Of a stretch of 12,769 nt of DNA, positions 1-7,590 are shown in pieces. Both the position numbers and the translations under genes were made by a program. The notes under the pieces were generated by a model. The model had not been told where the DNA came from. It made no database searches and was given only the letters and a program-made list of their open reading frames with translations. The stretch spans positions 1 to 12,769 of the forward strand of contig QNYL01000028.1 in assembly GCA_003973375.1 (NCBI GenBank), given 5' to 3'. The stretch is from Flavobacteriia bacterium. GTDB taxonomy: Bacteria > Bacteroidota > Bacteroidia > Flavobacteriales > Flavobacteriaceae. The stretch's first letter is position 1, and each line of letters begins with the position of its first letter.

Positions 1-316
1 TGCCGAGATTGGTAAGAAGTCCTGCCAGATCTCCAGGTTTGTCTAAAACCGGTCCGGAAGTTACCTTGATGTGGGTGTTCAGTTCGTTGGCCAAGATATG
101 TGCCAGAGTAGTTTTACCAAGTCCGGGAGGGCCATGAAAAAGTGTATGATCAAGAGCTTCATCTCTAAGATTAGCTGCTTTAACAAAGATCTTTAAATTT
201 TCCAGCGCCTGATCCTGTCCCGTAAAATCATCAAAGGTAATCGGCCTTAATTTTTTTTCAATATCCAGTTCATCCGGGTTAAGATGATCTTTTGAAGCCT
301 CTAAATTTTCATTCAT
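1..316 (-). CDS. ruvB: RuvB Holliday-junction branch-migration helicase, N-terminal part (cut by window edge)
   Basis: RuvB is the AAA+ motor that, with RuvA, drives branch migration of Holliday junctions in recombinational repair. Reading the minus strand from the ATG at 316 gives 105 codons before the window ends, about 30% of the usual length of roughly 340 residues. The N-terminus shows the family signature [13 protein letters not shown] (residues 23-35), the Walker A motif GPPGLGKTT (62-70) and the following [10 protein letters not shown] stretch, then [19 protein letters not shown], which is highly typical of RuvB. Walker B, the sensors and the winged-helix domain lie outside. It sits 33 nt downstream of the SPOR-domain gene on the same strand, so the two may be cotranscribed. 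A TAACTTTG element just before the ATG could also give it its own start. The identification is firm; only the C-terminal part is unseen. Confidence 0.96.
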   Translation of the reverse strand, partial: MNENLEASKDHLNPDELDIEKKLRPITFDDFTGQDQALENLKIFVKAANLRDEALDHTLFHGPPGLGKTTLAHILANELNTHIKVTSGPVLDKPGDLAGLLTNLG

Positions 317-320
317 ACAG

Positions 321-328
321 CAAAGTTA
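321..328 (-). promoter_or_regulatory. Candidate -7 promoter element (TAnnTTTG) directly before ruvB
   Basis: The minus strand reads TAACTTTG, an exact match to the Bacteroidota -7 consensus TAnnTTTG, ending only 4 nt before the ruvB ATG. No TTG at the expected -33 distance is visible. If it is used, transcription would begin at or next to the ATG, giving a leaderless or nearly leaderless mRNA. The eight-base motif has only six fixed positions and could arise by chance in AT-rich DNA. Confidence 0.4.
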
Positions 329-349
329 GCAGAAAAAATGAATCCTTTA

Positions 350-739
350 TTATTTTAATTCTATTTCAGACTGAAGTACTATGGCACTTGGGAAATCCAA
401 TTTAATATCTTTCAGATCTCTGTCGGCATCCAGCTTACTGTGGTAGTTTCCTGCCTGAACCTTCCAGTCTGGAGAACTGAAAAGTAATTTTACAGGAATA
501 TCCGGATAAAGGCTTTTAAATTTAGAAATTTCTTTCTTAGAACCTTTTTCGCTACCGTAAAATAATTGTATCCGGTAACCTTTATAGGTGTTTTTTGTTT
601 TATTGTATTTAACCTTCTTTTTTAAAAGATCGGAAATTTTTTTATCGGCTCTAATCTTAACTACGCCCTGTTCGTTCTGTGCTGAAACAGTTATGCTGCT
701 GAAAAACAGAATACCGAAAAATAAAATTATAAATTTCAT
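350..739 (-). CDS. Small exported SPOR-domain protein
   Basis: A 129-residue protein with a clear Sec signal peptide (about residues 1-20: basic MK, hydrophobic FIILFFGILFF, then SITVSA before Q21). A short lysine-rich linker (about 28-52) follows. The rest (about 54-125) resembles a SPOR domain: an initial strand YRIQLFYGS, a helix, and near the end WKVQAGNYHSKLDADRDL, the typical 'V-x-x-G-x-Y/F' half of the fold. SPOR domains bind denuded septal peptidoglycan, so a periplasmic envelope role is likely, but the actual function is unknown. The protein is little more than one SPOR domain, so it may act as a simple binding module. It is divergent from the act operon and followed after 33 nt by ruvB. 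Domain assignment is by pattern, not by a profile search. Confidence 0.8.
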   Translation of the reverse strand: MKFIILFFGILFFSSITVSAQNEQGVVKIRADKKISDLLKKKVKYNKTKNTYKGYRIQLFYGSEKGSKKEISKFKSLYPDIPVKLLFSSPDWKVQAGNYHSKLDADRDLKDIKLDFPSAIVLQSEIELK

Positions 740-753
740 AAGATTGTTTTTTG

Positions 754-761
754 CAAAGCTA
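754..761 (-). promoter_or_regulatory. Candidate -7 promoter element for the SPOR gene
   Basis: The minus strand reads TAGCTTTG, an exact TAnnTTTG match, 14 nt upstream of the ATG of the SPOR gene. It would give a transcript with a leader of roughly 8-10 nt. I could not find a TTG at 17-23 nt upstream, so only half of the consensus is present. Its position, and the similar element before ruvB, favour it being real. Confidence 0.5.
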
Positions 762-837
762 AAATAATGTTTTTTCTTTTTATTAAAAATACTTTATTTA
801 GAATGAGTATAAATTAGTTGGTAATATGTATTACATT

Positions 838-866
838 TTGTCGGTAAGTTATAAAATGTAATTTTG
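838..866 (+). promoter_or_regulatory. Promoter of the act operon (TTG-N18-TAATTTTG)
   Basis: A full match to the flavobacterial sigma-ABfr consensus: TTG at 838-840 (within TTTTG), an 18-nt spacer, and TAATTTTG at 859-866, fitting TTG-N17-23-TAnnTTTG. The predicted transcription start lies around 870-875, giving a leader of about 110 nt before actA. No ORF of substance separates it from actA. This is the best promoter match in the window. Confidence 0.72.
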
Positions 867-880
867 CATTTATGTTTTAA

Positions 881-902
881 TTTTATGATTTTTGTCATAA
901 AA
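881..902. promoter_or_regulatory. Palindrome TTTTATGA-N6-TCATAAAA, possible operator or leader hairpin
   Basis: An exact 8-bp inverted repeat with a 6-nt centre (TTTTTG). The core TGA-N6-TCA has the half-site spacing of Crp/Fnr-superfamily operators (the classical CRP site is TGTGA-N6-TCACA), so regulation by a redox- or energy-sensing Crp/Fnr-type protein is conceivable for a respiratory operon. It lies about 10-30 nt downstream of the predicted start, where a bound protein would tend to repress. In RNA the same sequence would form a weak AU-rich hairpin. The inverted repeat is seen directly; its role is inference. Confidence 0.4.
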
Positions 903-920
903 GCATATGTTTTAATTTTA
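891..920 (+). promoter_or_regulatory. Possible second, weaker act promoter (TTTG-N18-TAATTTTA)
   Basis: TTTG at 891-894, an 18-nt spacer and TAATTTTA at 913-920 repeat the geometry of the promoter at 838-866, but the last base of the -7 element is A rather than G. Its -33 element lies in the centre of the palindrome at 881-902, so a protein bound there would contact it. It may be a second start or a decayed duplicate. Confidence 0.25.
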
Positions 921-981
921 TGCTCCTTTTTCAGTGAGGAAAAACAGAAGATCAACTTAAAATAACTCAAAAGATATTGTA

Positions 982-2478
982 ATGCAAAGCAGTACATTAA
1001 AACGTTTACTAACCGGACTTTCTTTCCTTTTTATTTTTTCATTAAGTTTAAATGCTCAGCAGGGTAATGCTGAAAACGGTAAGAAATTATTCAATACACA
1101 TTGTGCGGCATGTCATAAGTTAGATAAAAGATTTGTGGGACCACCGTTAAAAGGGATTACCAAAAAAAAAGAAAGAAAATGGTTACACTCATGGATTAAA
1201 GATAATGCATCTTTAATAAAAAGTGGTGATAAAGAGGCAAATGCCATCTTTGAGGAATACAATAAGATTCCAATGACTCCTTTTCCACAGCTTTCGGAAA
1301 CTGATATAGATGATATTCTGGCCTATACGGATGATAAACCCGCTGCAGAATCAAGTGCTGCTGTTCAGGTAGATCCTGCCTTGGCAGCGAAAGGAAAAGG
1401 CTTATTTCAAACACATTGTGCTGCCTGTCATAAACTGGAAGGTAAGCTTGTAGGGCCCGGATTGGGAAATATCTCTGATAAAAGATCCAAAGAATGGCTA
1501 CATGCCTGGATAAAAGATAATGCTGCCCTTAGAAGCAGCGGCGATAAAGAGGCTAATGCCATCTTTGAGGAATTCAACAAAATACCGATGACCGCCTTCC
1601 CGCAGTTGTCTGATGAAGATATTGATGCTATATTGGCATACACTACAGCAGGAATGGTAAAACCCGCCGAAACAAAAACTGCAGAAGCAGCCGAAATACC
1701 TGTTGCAACAACCAAGCCGCTAAATACTGCTTGGATCAGTTATACGATAGTTTTGGTAATGTTTATCATATTGTTATGGCTGCTTTTATACAGTAAAAAC
1801 GGATTTTTAAAAATTTCTGCAGTGATTCTGGTATTACTGGTAACCGCTTATGTTCTGTTCGACAGTTTAATGGGAATTGGTCTTGATCAAGGATATCAGC
1901 CCATACAGCCCATTGCTTTTTCACACAAAATTCACGCAGGTGATAATAAAATAGATTGTGAATATTGTCACTCTTCTGCTAAGAACAGTAAAACCTCAGG
2001 TATTCCTTCTGTAAATGTTTGTATGAACTGTCATAAGAGTATCTCAGAATATACAGGAAAAGTAGCTTCCGCAGAAGAAAAAACTTTCTACGATAATGAG
2101 ATCCATAAGATCTATGATGCTATTGGATGGGATCCTGAAAAAGCAGCCTATATTGAAAATTATCAGGTAAAACCCATCAAATGGAACAGAATTCATAATC
2201 TTCCCGATTTTGTTTATTACAACCACTCACAACACGTTACTGTTGCCGGCCAGAAATGTCAGACCTGTCACGGACCTGTTGAAGAGATGGATGAGGTTTA
2301 TCAGTATTCTCCGCTTACCATGAGATGGTGTATTGATTGTCATAAAACGACAGATGTTAATTTGAAAGGCAACGATTATTATGCCAAGATTCATGAACAA
2401 CTCGCTAAAAAACGAGGTATTGAAAGAGTGACCATCGCTGAATTAGGAGGTAAAGAATGTGGTAAGTGCCACTACTAA
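982..2478 (+). CDS. actA: ActA, multiheme cytochrome c subunit of alternative complex III, with two extra N-terminal cytochrome c domains
   Basis: ActA carries electrons from the Fe-S subunit ActB towards the terminal oxidase on the periplasmic side. The protein (498 aa) starts with a signal peptide (LLTGLSFLFIFSLSLNAQ, cut near A25). Two class I cytochrome c domains follow, about residues 29-116 and 134-221. Each has CAACH (41-45, 146-150) and a likely Met axial ligand in KIPMT (M98, M203). An Ala/Thr/Glu-rich linker (222-247) leads to two hydrophobic segments (about 253-270 and 277-297). The C-terminal core is pentaheme: CEYCH 326, CMNCH 347, CQTCH 426, CIDCH 450 and CGKCH 493, the last only one residue from the end. 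There are thus seven CxxCH motifs, whereas the family core has five. The two N-terminal domains are about 68% identical by eye, so they look like a fairly recent duplication. First gene of the operon; the ATG is supported by the signal peptide. Confidence 0.95.
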   Translation: MQSSTLKRLLTGLSFLFIFSLSLNAQQGNAENGKKLFNTHCAACHKLDKRFVGPPLKGITKKKERKWLHSWIKDNASLIKSGDKEANAIFEEYNKIPMTPFPQLSETDIDDILAYTDDKPAAESSAAVQVDPALAAKGKGLFQTHCAACHKLEGKLVGPGLGNISDKRSKEWLHAWIKDNAALRSSGDKEANAIFEEFNKIPMTAFPQLSDEDIDAILAYTTAGMVKPAETKTAEAAEIPVATTKPLNTAWISYTIVLVMFIILLWLLLYSKNGFLKISAVILVLLVTAYVLFDSLMGIGLDQGYQPIQPIAFSHKIHAGDNKIDCEYCHSSAKNSKTSGIPSVNVCMNCHKSISEYTGKVASAEEKTFYDNEIHKIYDAIGWDPEKAAYIENYQVKPIKWNRIHNLPDFVYYNHSQHVTVAGQKCQTCHGPVEEMDEVYQYSPLTMRWCIDCHKTTDVNLKGNDYYAKIHEQLAKKRGIERVTIAELGGKECGKCHY

Positions 2479-2498
2479 AGAATAATTAAAAAAATAAA

Positions 2499-2521
2499 AA
2501 GATATCAAAGCATTTGATCTT
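2499..2521 (+). other. Weak hairpin between actA and actB
   Basis: The longest gap within the act operon (73 nt) contains ATCAAA-GCA-TTTGAT (2504-2518), extendable by AAG/CTT across a 2-nt bulge. There is no T-tract after it, so it is not a terminator. It could mark an mRNA processing or stability point between actA and actB, or be meaningless. Confidence 0.25.
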
Positions 2522-2551
2522 TGGTTCTTACAATCATTAAATAAATAATAA

Positions 2552-5500
2552 ATGGCATCTAACAAGAAATACTGGAAAAGTGTTGAAGAGCTTAAAAAAA
2601 GCAGCTCGATTGTTGAAAAGCTAAAACAGAACGAATTTGTAGAAGAAATACCAACAGATCAATTTCTGGGGGATAAAGAAAATTTAACTGCAAGCTCAAC
2701 CAGCAGAAGGGATTTTCTGAAATATTTAGGTTTTTCTACTGCTGTAGCCTCTTTGGCTGCCTGTGAAGGACCGGTGATCAAATCGATACCTTATGTGGTT
2801 AAACCCGATGATGTAACGCCCGGTATGGCCGATTTCTATGCGACCACCATGGCTGACGGATTTGATTTTGCCAATATACTTGTAAAAGTAAGAGAAGGTC
2901 GCCCGATCAAAATAGAACCCAATAAAGATATTGCAACAGGAATAACTAATGCAAGGGTACAGGCTTCTGTTCTTTCACTATATGATGAAAACAGATTAAA
3001 GAGACCCAAAGCAAATGGAAAAGACACTACCTGGAAGAAATTTGATGCTGAAGTAGTTTCCAAACTCAATGAAATAAAAAATGCCGGTGGAAAACTGGTT
3101 TTCTTAACCAATACCTGCGCGAGTCCGAGTATAGGTAAACTGATCAAGACTTACGGAGAAGAATTTGGTAATGTTGAGCATGTAGTTTACGATGCAGTCT
3201 CTGAAAGTGCAGCTTTAGATGCCATGAAAGAAATGTATGGCGTCAGAGCTTTGCCGGATTATGATTTCTCTAAAGCGGATATGATCGTTTCTATCGGTGC
3301 CGATTTCTTAGGAGATTGGCAGGGGGGAGGATTTGCTCCCGGTTACGCCAAAGGTCGTGTGCCTAAGAATGGTAAAATGTCTTATCATGTTCAGATAGAG
3401 TCTAATATGTCATTAACCGGTGGTAATGCTGATAAAAGAATTATGGTTAAACCTTCGGGGCAGATCAAGGCATTGTTAAAATTATACAAAGCTGTTGTAA
3501 ACGGTATTTCAACCAGAGAGAATTCTGAATTGAATACTTTGGCAGGTCAGATCGTGAAAGCAGGAAAGAAAGCAGTGGTTGTTACCGGAATTCAGGATAA
3601 AAATGCTCAGCTTCTGGCACTGGCCATCAATAAAAAGTTACAAAGTGAAGCATTAGATACGGTTAACACAAGAAATGTACGTCATGGTGATGATGCAAAG
3701 GTAAAACAACTGATCACCGATATGAATGCCGGAAAAGTTTCTGCTCTGTTTATGAGCAATGTTAATCCGGTTTATACATTACCTGCTTCCGCAGATTTTG
3801 CTGAAGGTTTGAAAAAAGTAAAATTAAGTGTTGATTTTGCCATAAGTAATGATGAAACGGCACAGCTATCTCAATATGTAGCAGCAATTCCTCATTATCT
3901 TGAATCCTGGGGAGATGTAATGATCAAAAAAGGTCAGTTCAGTCTGATACAACCTACTATTAAACCTTTGTTCGATACACGGCAGTTTCAGTGCAGTCTG
4001 TTAAAATGGTTAGGAAAGAAGGAAAGTTTTTACGATTTCCTTAAATCGAACTGGAACAACAATATTCTGGCAGGAAAATCGTGGAATAAAGCCTTACATG
4101 ATGGTGTATTTACCAAAGAGTTCGAAGTGCCTGAATTTACATCTACTGTAGATGTCAATGCAGCTGCAAAAGAATTGGCTTCTATAAAAGGTGCTAAACG
4201 GGAACTTACGGTTTATACCACAGCTGGGATGGGAGACGGTCAGCAGGCCAATAACCCGTGGTTGCAGGAATTACCGGATCCGATTACGAGAACTTCCTGG
4301 GACAACTATTTGCTGATCTCCAGAATTGACGCTGAAAAATTAGGATTAAAAAACTGGACGGTTGATAACGGAGCATTAAACGGAGACTTAGTAAACATAT
4401 CTGCCAACGGAGTGAATCTTAAGAAAATTCCTGTTTATATCCAGCCGGGACAGGCTCCGGGTTCATATGCACTGGCCTTAGGTTATGGCCGCACAGATTT
4501 ACAAAAAGAAATGAATGTGGGAGTAAATGCTTATCCTTTTTCAGGAAAGTTCTTCCATGATCTTGGGGTAGTAAAATCTCCAGGCGAACATGAATTTGCC
4601 TGTGTTCAACTTCAACATACCATTATGGGTAGGGAAGGTGATATTACCAGAGAAACTACTTTGGCAGAATATATTTCAAAACCAAAAGAAGAATGGAATC
4701 CGGAACCAAAATACTCCCTTGAACATCAGGAAGTAACCGAGGATAAAGTTGATCTTTGGAGAAAATTTGATGATAGTATCGGTACCAAGTTCAATATGTC
4801 TATTGATCTTGCAACCTGTACCGGCTGCGCAGCCTGTGTGGTAGCCTGTCATGCTGAAAATAATGTACCTGTTGTAGGAAAACATGAGATCAGGGTGAGC
4901 AGGGATATGCACTGGTTACGTATCGACAGGTATTATTCCAGTGATATGAGCATTGAAAAAGGAAAAGAAGAAGGTACTTTTGGTACCGGGGAATATTTTG
5001 ATGAAATGACTCATCCCTCTGATGCTCCCGAGGTTTCTTTCCAGCCGGTTATGTGCCAGCACTGTAATCATGCACCTTGTGAAACTGTTTGTCCGGTAGC
5101 AGCAACATCTCACGGCCGTCAGGGACAAAATATGATGGCTTATAACCGCTGTATCGGAACAAGATATTGTGCCAACAACTGTCCTTATAAAGTAAGACGT
5201 TTCAACTGGTTCAAGTATTTTAACAATGATGAGTTTGATTACAATATGAACAATGATCTTGGAAGAATGGTACTGAATCCTGATGTGGTTGTAAGATCAA
5301 GAGGGGTAATGGAGAAATGTTCTTTATGTATTCAGAAAACTCAGGCTACGATCCTTAAAGCCAAAAAAGAAGGAAGACCTGTACGGGACGGAGAGTTTGA
5401 AACGGCCTGTTCAAGTGCCTGTCCTTCCAATGCGATCGTATTTGGTGATATTAATGATAAGAGCACAGAAATTTCTAAAAAGGAAGAAGATGACAGAACT

Positions 5501-5578
5501 TTCAGACTGCTTGAATTTGTAGGAACCAAGCCCAATGTTTTCTATCATCTGAAAGTAAAGAACAAGAAGGAAGCTTAA
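2552..5578 (+). CDS. actB: ActB, Tat-exported molybdopterin-oxidoreductase-like/Fe-S subunit of alternative complex III
   Basis: ActB (1008 aa) fuses a molybdopterin-oxidoreductase-like domain, which in this family lacks the Mo cofactor, to a ferredoxin-like domain that passes electrons from quinol to the hemes. The start is an unusually long Tat leader: a conserved-looking N-terminus (NKKYWKSVEEL), then SRRDFLKYLGF (51-61), a hydrophobic stretch and SLAAC with Cys71, which could be a lipobox. The catalytic-like region spans about 75-700. Cysteines for four clusters follow: C756/759/762/766, C835/838/843/847, C867/873/877 with the family sequence TRYCANNCPYKVRRFNWF, and C923/926/953/957. This fits three [4Fe-4S] and one [3Fe-4S] centre as known for ACIII. 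Length and order match 'TAT-variant-translocated molybdopterin oxidoreductase' proteins. It lies 73 nt after actA and 49 nt before actC. Confidence 0.96.
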   Translation: MASNKKYWKSVEELKKSSSIVEKLKQNEFVEEIPTDQFLGDKENLTASSTSRRDFLKYLGFSTAVASLAACEGPVIKSIPYVVKPDDVTPGMADFYATTMADGFDFANILVKVREGRPIKIEPNKDIATGITNARVQASVLSLYDENRLKRPKANGKDTTWKKFDAEVVSKLNEIKNAGGKLVFLTNTCASPSIGKLIKTYGEEFGNVEHVVYDAVSESAALDAMKEMYGVRALPDYDFSKADMIVSIGADFLGDWQGGGFAPGYAKGRVPKNGKMSYHVQIESNMSLTGGNADKRIMVKPSGQIKALLKLYKAVVNGISTRENSELNTLAGQIVKAGKKAVVVTGIQDKNAQLLALAINKKLQSEALDTVNTRNVRHGDDAKVKQLITDMNAGKVSALFMSNVNPVYTLPASADFAEGLKKVKLSVDFAISNDETAQLSQYVAAIPHYLESWGDVMIKKGQFSLIQPTIKPLFDTRQFQCSLLKWLGKKESFYDFLKSNWNNNILAGKSWNKALHDGVFTKEFEVPEFTSTVDVNAAAKELASIKGAKRELTVYTTAGMGDGQQANNPWLQELPDPITRTSWDNYLLISRIDAEKLGLKNWTVDNGALNGDLVNISANGVNLKKIPVYIQPGQAPGSYALALGYGRTDLQKEMNVGVNAYPFSGKFFHDLGVVKSPGEHEFACVQLQHTIMGREGDITRETTLAEYISKPKEEWNPEPKYSLEHQEVTEDKVDLWRKFDDSIGTKFNMSIDLATCTGCAACVVACHAENNVPVVGKHEIRVSRDMHWLRIDRYYSSDMSIEKGKEEGTFGTGEYFDEMTHPSDAPEVSFQPVMCQHCNHAPCETVCPVAATSHGRQGQNMMAYNRCIGTRYCANNCPYKVRRFNWFKYFNNDEFDYNMNNDLGRMVLNPDVVVRSRGVMEKCSLCIQKTQATILKAKKEGRPVRDGEFETACSSACPSNAIVFGDINDKSTEISKKEEDDRTFRLLEFVGTKPNVFYHLKVKNKKEA

Positions 5579-5627
5579 TCAAAATTAGTTAAAGAAATAA
5601 AACAAAATTTAAATTTTAAATAAAATT

Positions 5628-7007
5628 ATGTCTCATTACGAAGCGCCTATCAGAGAACCGTTAATTTTAGGAGATAAAAGTTATCACGATATTTCAAATG
5701 ACATTGCCGCGCCTATTGAAGGAAAAGCCAATAAATGGTGGTGGTTTGTTTTTTCCGTTGCTATGATCGCATTTTTGTGGGGAATCGGAGCAATTGCTTA
5801 TACCATTGGAACCGGTATTGGTGTATGGGGATTGAACAACAGAATCAACTGGGCATGGGATATTACCAACTTTGTATGGTGGGTAGGTATCGGTCACGCC
5901 GGAACCCTGATCTCTGCAGTATTGCTGTTATTCCGACAAAAATGGAGAATGGGTATCAACCGTTCCGCGGAAGCGATGACTATATTTGCCGTAATTCAGG
6001 CGGGTACTTTCCCGATGATCCACATGGGTAGAATCTGGAACGGATACTGGACCATGCCAATTCCAAATCAGTTTGGTTCTTTATGGGTGAATTTCAACTC
6101 TCCTTTGTTATGGGATGTGTTTGCAATCTCAACTTATCTTTCTGTTTCACTGGTTTTTTGGTACACAGGATTGCTTCCTGATTTTGCCATGATCAGAGAC
6201 AGGGCTACAAAACCTTTCCAGAAAAAGATCTACAGTTTACTGAGTTTCGGCTGGACAGGACGTGCCAAAGACTGGCAGCGTTTTGAAGAAGTTTCGCTGG
6301 TTCTGGCAGGATTGGCAACACCGCTGGTACTTTCAGTACATACCATTGTATCCTTTGACTTTGCTACTTCGGTAATACCGGGCTGGCACAGTACCATTTA
6401 TCCTCCGTATTTTGTTGCGGGAGCGGTATTTTCAGGATTTGCCATGGTACAAACCCTATTGATTATCATGCGAAAAGTTTCTAATCTGGAACAATATATT
6501 ACAAGATATCATATTGAAATGATGAATAAGGTAATTCTGGTAACAGGTGGTATTGTATTTGTTGCCTATTTATCAGAATTCTTCGTAGGATGGTATTCAG
6601 GAAGTTTATATGAAGACTTTACCTACCTATCTGTAGGAGCTGCAACCGGGCCTTATGCCTGGGCCTTCTGGGCATTGATTCTTTGTAACTCAGTATTCCC
6701 GCAATTGCTTTGGTTTAAGAAATTAAGAACAAGTTTTACTTTTTCTTTTATCATGTCTATCATTATCAACACAGGGATGTGGTTTGAAAGATTTGACATT
6801 ATTGTGATCAACCTGAGTAGAGGTCATTTACCTTCCTCATGGACACAATTTGAGCCTACATTTGTAGATATAGGTATTTATGTTGGAACCATAGGTTTCT
6901 TCTTTGTACTGTTCTTATTGTATGCAAGAACATTCCCTGTGGTAGCACAGGCTGAGATCAAATCTATTTTGAAATCATCAGGTAATAATTATAAAAAAGA
7001 ACATTAA
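5628..7007 (+). CDS. actC: ActC, NrfD/PsrC-type quinol-interacting membrane subunit of alternative complex III
   Basis: ActC (459 aa) is an integral membrane protein of the NrfD/PolyC family and, by ACIII structural work, provides the menaquinol oxidation site next to the Fe-S cluster end of ActB. About ten membrane segments can be read, for example 37-60, 81-102, 161-182, 221-241, 258-281, 300-321, 341-360, 369-389 and 411-432. Family-like conserved stretches include WVGIGHAGTLISA (85-97, with H90), MIHMGR (130-135), LSVHTIVSFDFA (235-246) and PGWHSTIYPPYFVAGA (251-266). The N-terminus (about 1-35, YEAPIREPLILGDKSYHDI) is soluble and typical for the subunit, which supports the ATG at 5628. 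It is paralogous to ActF. Spacing to actD is 26 nt. Confidence 0.95.
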   Translation: MSHYEAPIREPLILGDKSYHDISNDIAAPIEGKANKWWWFVFSVAMIAFLWGIGAIAYTIGTGIGVWGLNNRINWAWDITNFVWWVGIGHAGTLISAVLLLFRQKWRMGINRSAEAMTIFAVIQAGTFPMIHMGRIWNGYWTMPIPNQFGSLWVNFNSPLLWDVFAISTYLSVSLVFWYTGLLPDFAMIRDRATKPFQKKIYSLLSFGWTGRAKDWQRFEEVSLVLAGLATPLVLSVHTIVSFDFATSVIPGWHSTIYPPYFVAGAVFSGFAMVQTLLIIMRKVSNLEQYITRYHIEMMNKVILVTGGIVFVAYLSEFFVGWYSGSLYEDFTYLSVGAATGPYAWAFWALILCNSVFPQLLWFKKLRTSFTFSFIMSIIINTGMWFERFDIIVINLSRGHLPSSWTQFEPTFVDIGIYVGTIGFFFVLFLLYARTFPVVAQAEIKSILKSSGNNYKKEH

Positions 7008-7033
7008 GAAAATACATTTTAAATCTTATTAAG

Positions 7034-7558
7034 ATGAGTAATAAAGTAATTCAAGCGATGTATGACGACGACGACGTGCTTTTGAACGCAGTTAAAGAGA
7101 CACGCGAAGCCGATTATCATATTGAAGAAGTATTTACACCTTTTCCTGTTCACGGACTGGATAAAGCTATGGGACTTAAAGGTACGCGTATTGCCATAAC
7201 CTCATTTATCTATGGTGTAATCGGTTTTTTCTTTGCCATATGGATGATGGACTATATGATGATTATAGATTGGCCACAAGATATCGGTGGAAAACCAAAT
7301 TTTAGTTACGCTGAAAATATGCCGGCATTTGTTCCAATTATGTTTGAGCTTACTGTTTTCTTTGCGGCGCACCTGATGGTCATCACATTTTATATGAGAA
7401 GTAAACTATGGCCTTTTCAGGAAGCGAGTAATCCTGATCCGAGAACAACAGATGATAAATTTGTGATGGAAGTTTCCTTAGACGGTGATGAACAAAAAAT
7501 GTCAGATTTTTTAAAGAAAACCGGCGCTATAGAGCTTAAAGTTGCTGAAAAAAGTTAA
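7034..7558 (+). CDS. actD: ActD, DUF3341-type membrane subunit of alternative complex III
   Basis: ActD (174 aa) is a small two-helix membrane subunit that flanks the ActC/ActF core; it carries no cofactor and its exact job is unclear. The N-terminal soluble domain (1-50) contains the family's conserved PFPVHGLDKAMGL (37-49). Two hydrophobic segments follow at about 52-77 and 97-121, and a polar C-terminal tail includes the DPRTTDDKFV motif. The DDDD cluster near residue 11 is encoded by a small GAC repeat (7064-7075); such acidic starts are usual in the family. It is 26 nt after actC and 32 nt before the actE ATG chosen here. Confidence 0.93.
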   Translation: MSNKVIQAMYDDDDVLLNAVKETREADYHIEEVFTPFPVHGLDKAMGLKGTRIAITSFIYGVIGFFFAIWMMDYMMIIDWPQDIGGKPNFSYAENMPAFVPIMFELTVFFAAHLMVITFYMRSKLWPFQEASNPDPRTTDDKFVMEVSLDGDEQKMSDFLKKTGAIELKVAEKS

Positions 7559-7590
7559 AAATAATATTGAACTGCATATACTTTAGATCG

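Larger units (their letters stand above)
871..922 (+). repeat. 17-bp direct repeat pair in the act leader
   Basis: The 17-mer TATGTTTTAATTTTATG occurs exactly twice, at 871-887 and 906-922, a 35-bp period. Each copy is preceded by GCAT or GCA. The copies flank the palindrome at 881-902, which overlaps the end of the first copy. The repeat lies just downstream of the predicted act promoter, in the presumed 5' leader. It may be a paired protein-binding site, a duplicated promoter piece, or chance similarity favoured by AT richness. Confidence 0.6.

Noticed and set aside
794..997. 67-codon minus-strand ORF between the SPOR gene and actA
   Set aside because: It covers the act promoter, repeats and actA start, has no recognisable domain and a composition (Lys/Tyr/Phe/Ile) expected from random AT-rich DNA.
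1096..1680. Nucleotide similarity within actA as a possible assembly error or tandem DNA repeat
   Set aside because: The two halves differ at many silent and non-silent positions and each keeps a complete cytochrome fold, so this is a genuine domain duplication rather than a sequencing artefact.
5735..6031. 98-codon plus-strand ORF inside actC
   Set aside because: It lies in another frame of actC, which is unmistakably coding through this stretch; its cysteine- and tyrosine-rich product looks like a frame shadow.
7567..7590. Upstream TTG start for actE adding eight residues
   Set aside because: The added residues (MNCIYFRS) would put an odd extension before a perfect lipoprotein signal; the ATG at 7591 gives the normal structure.
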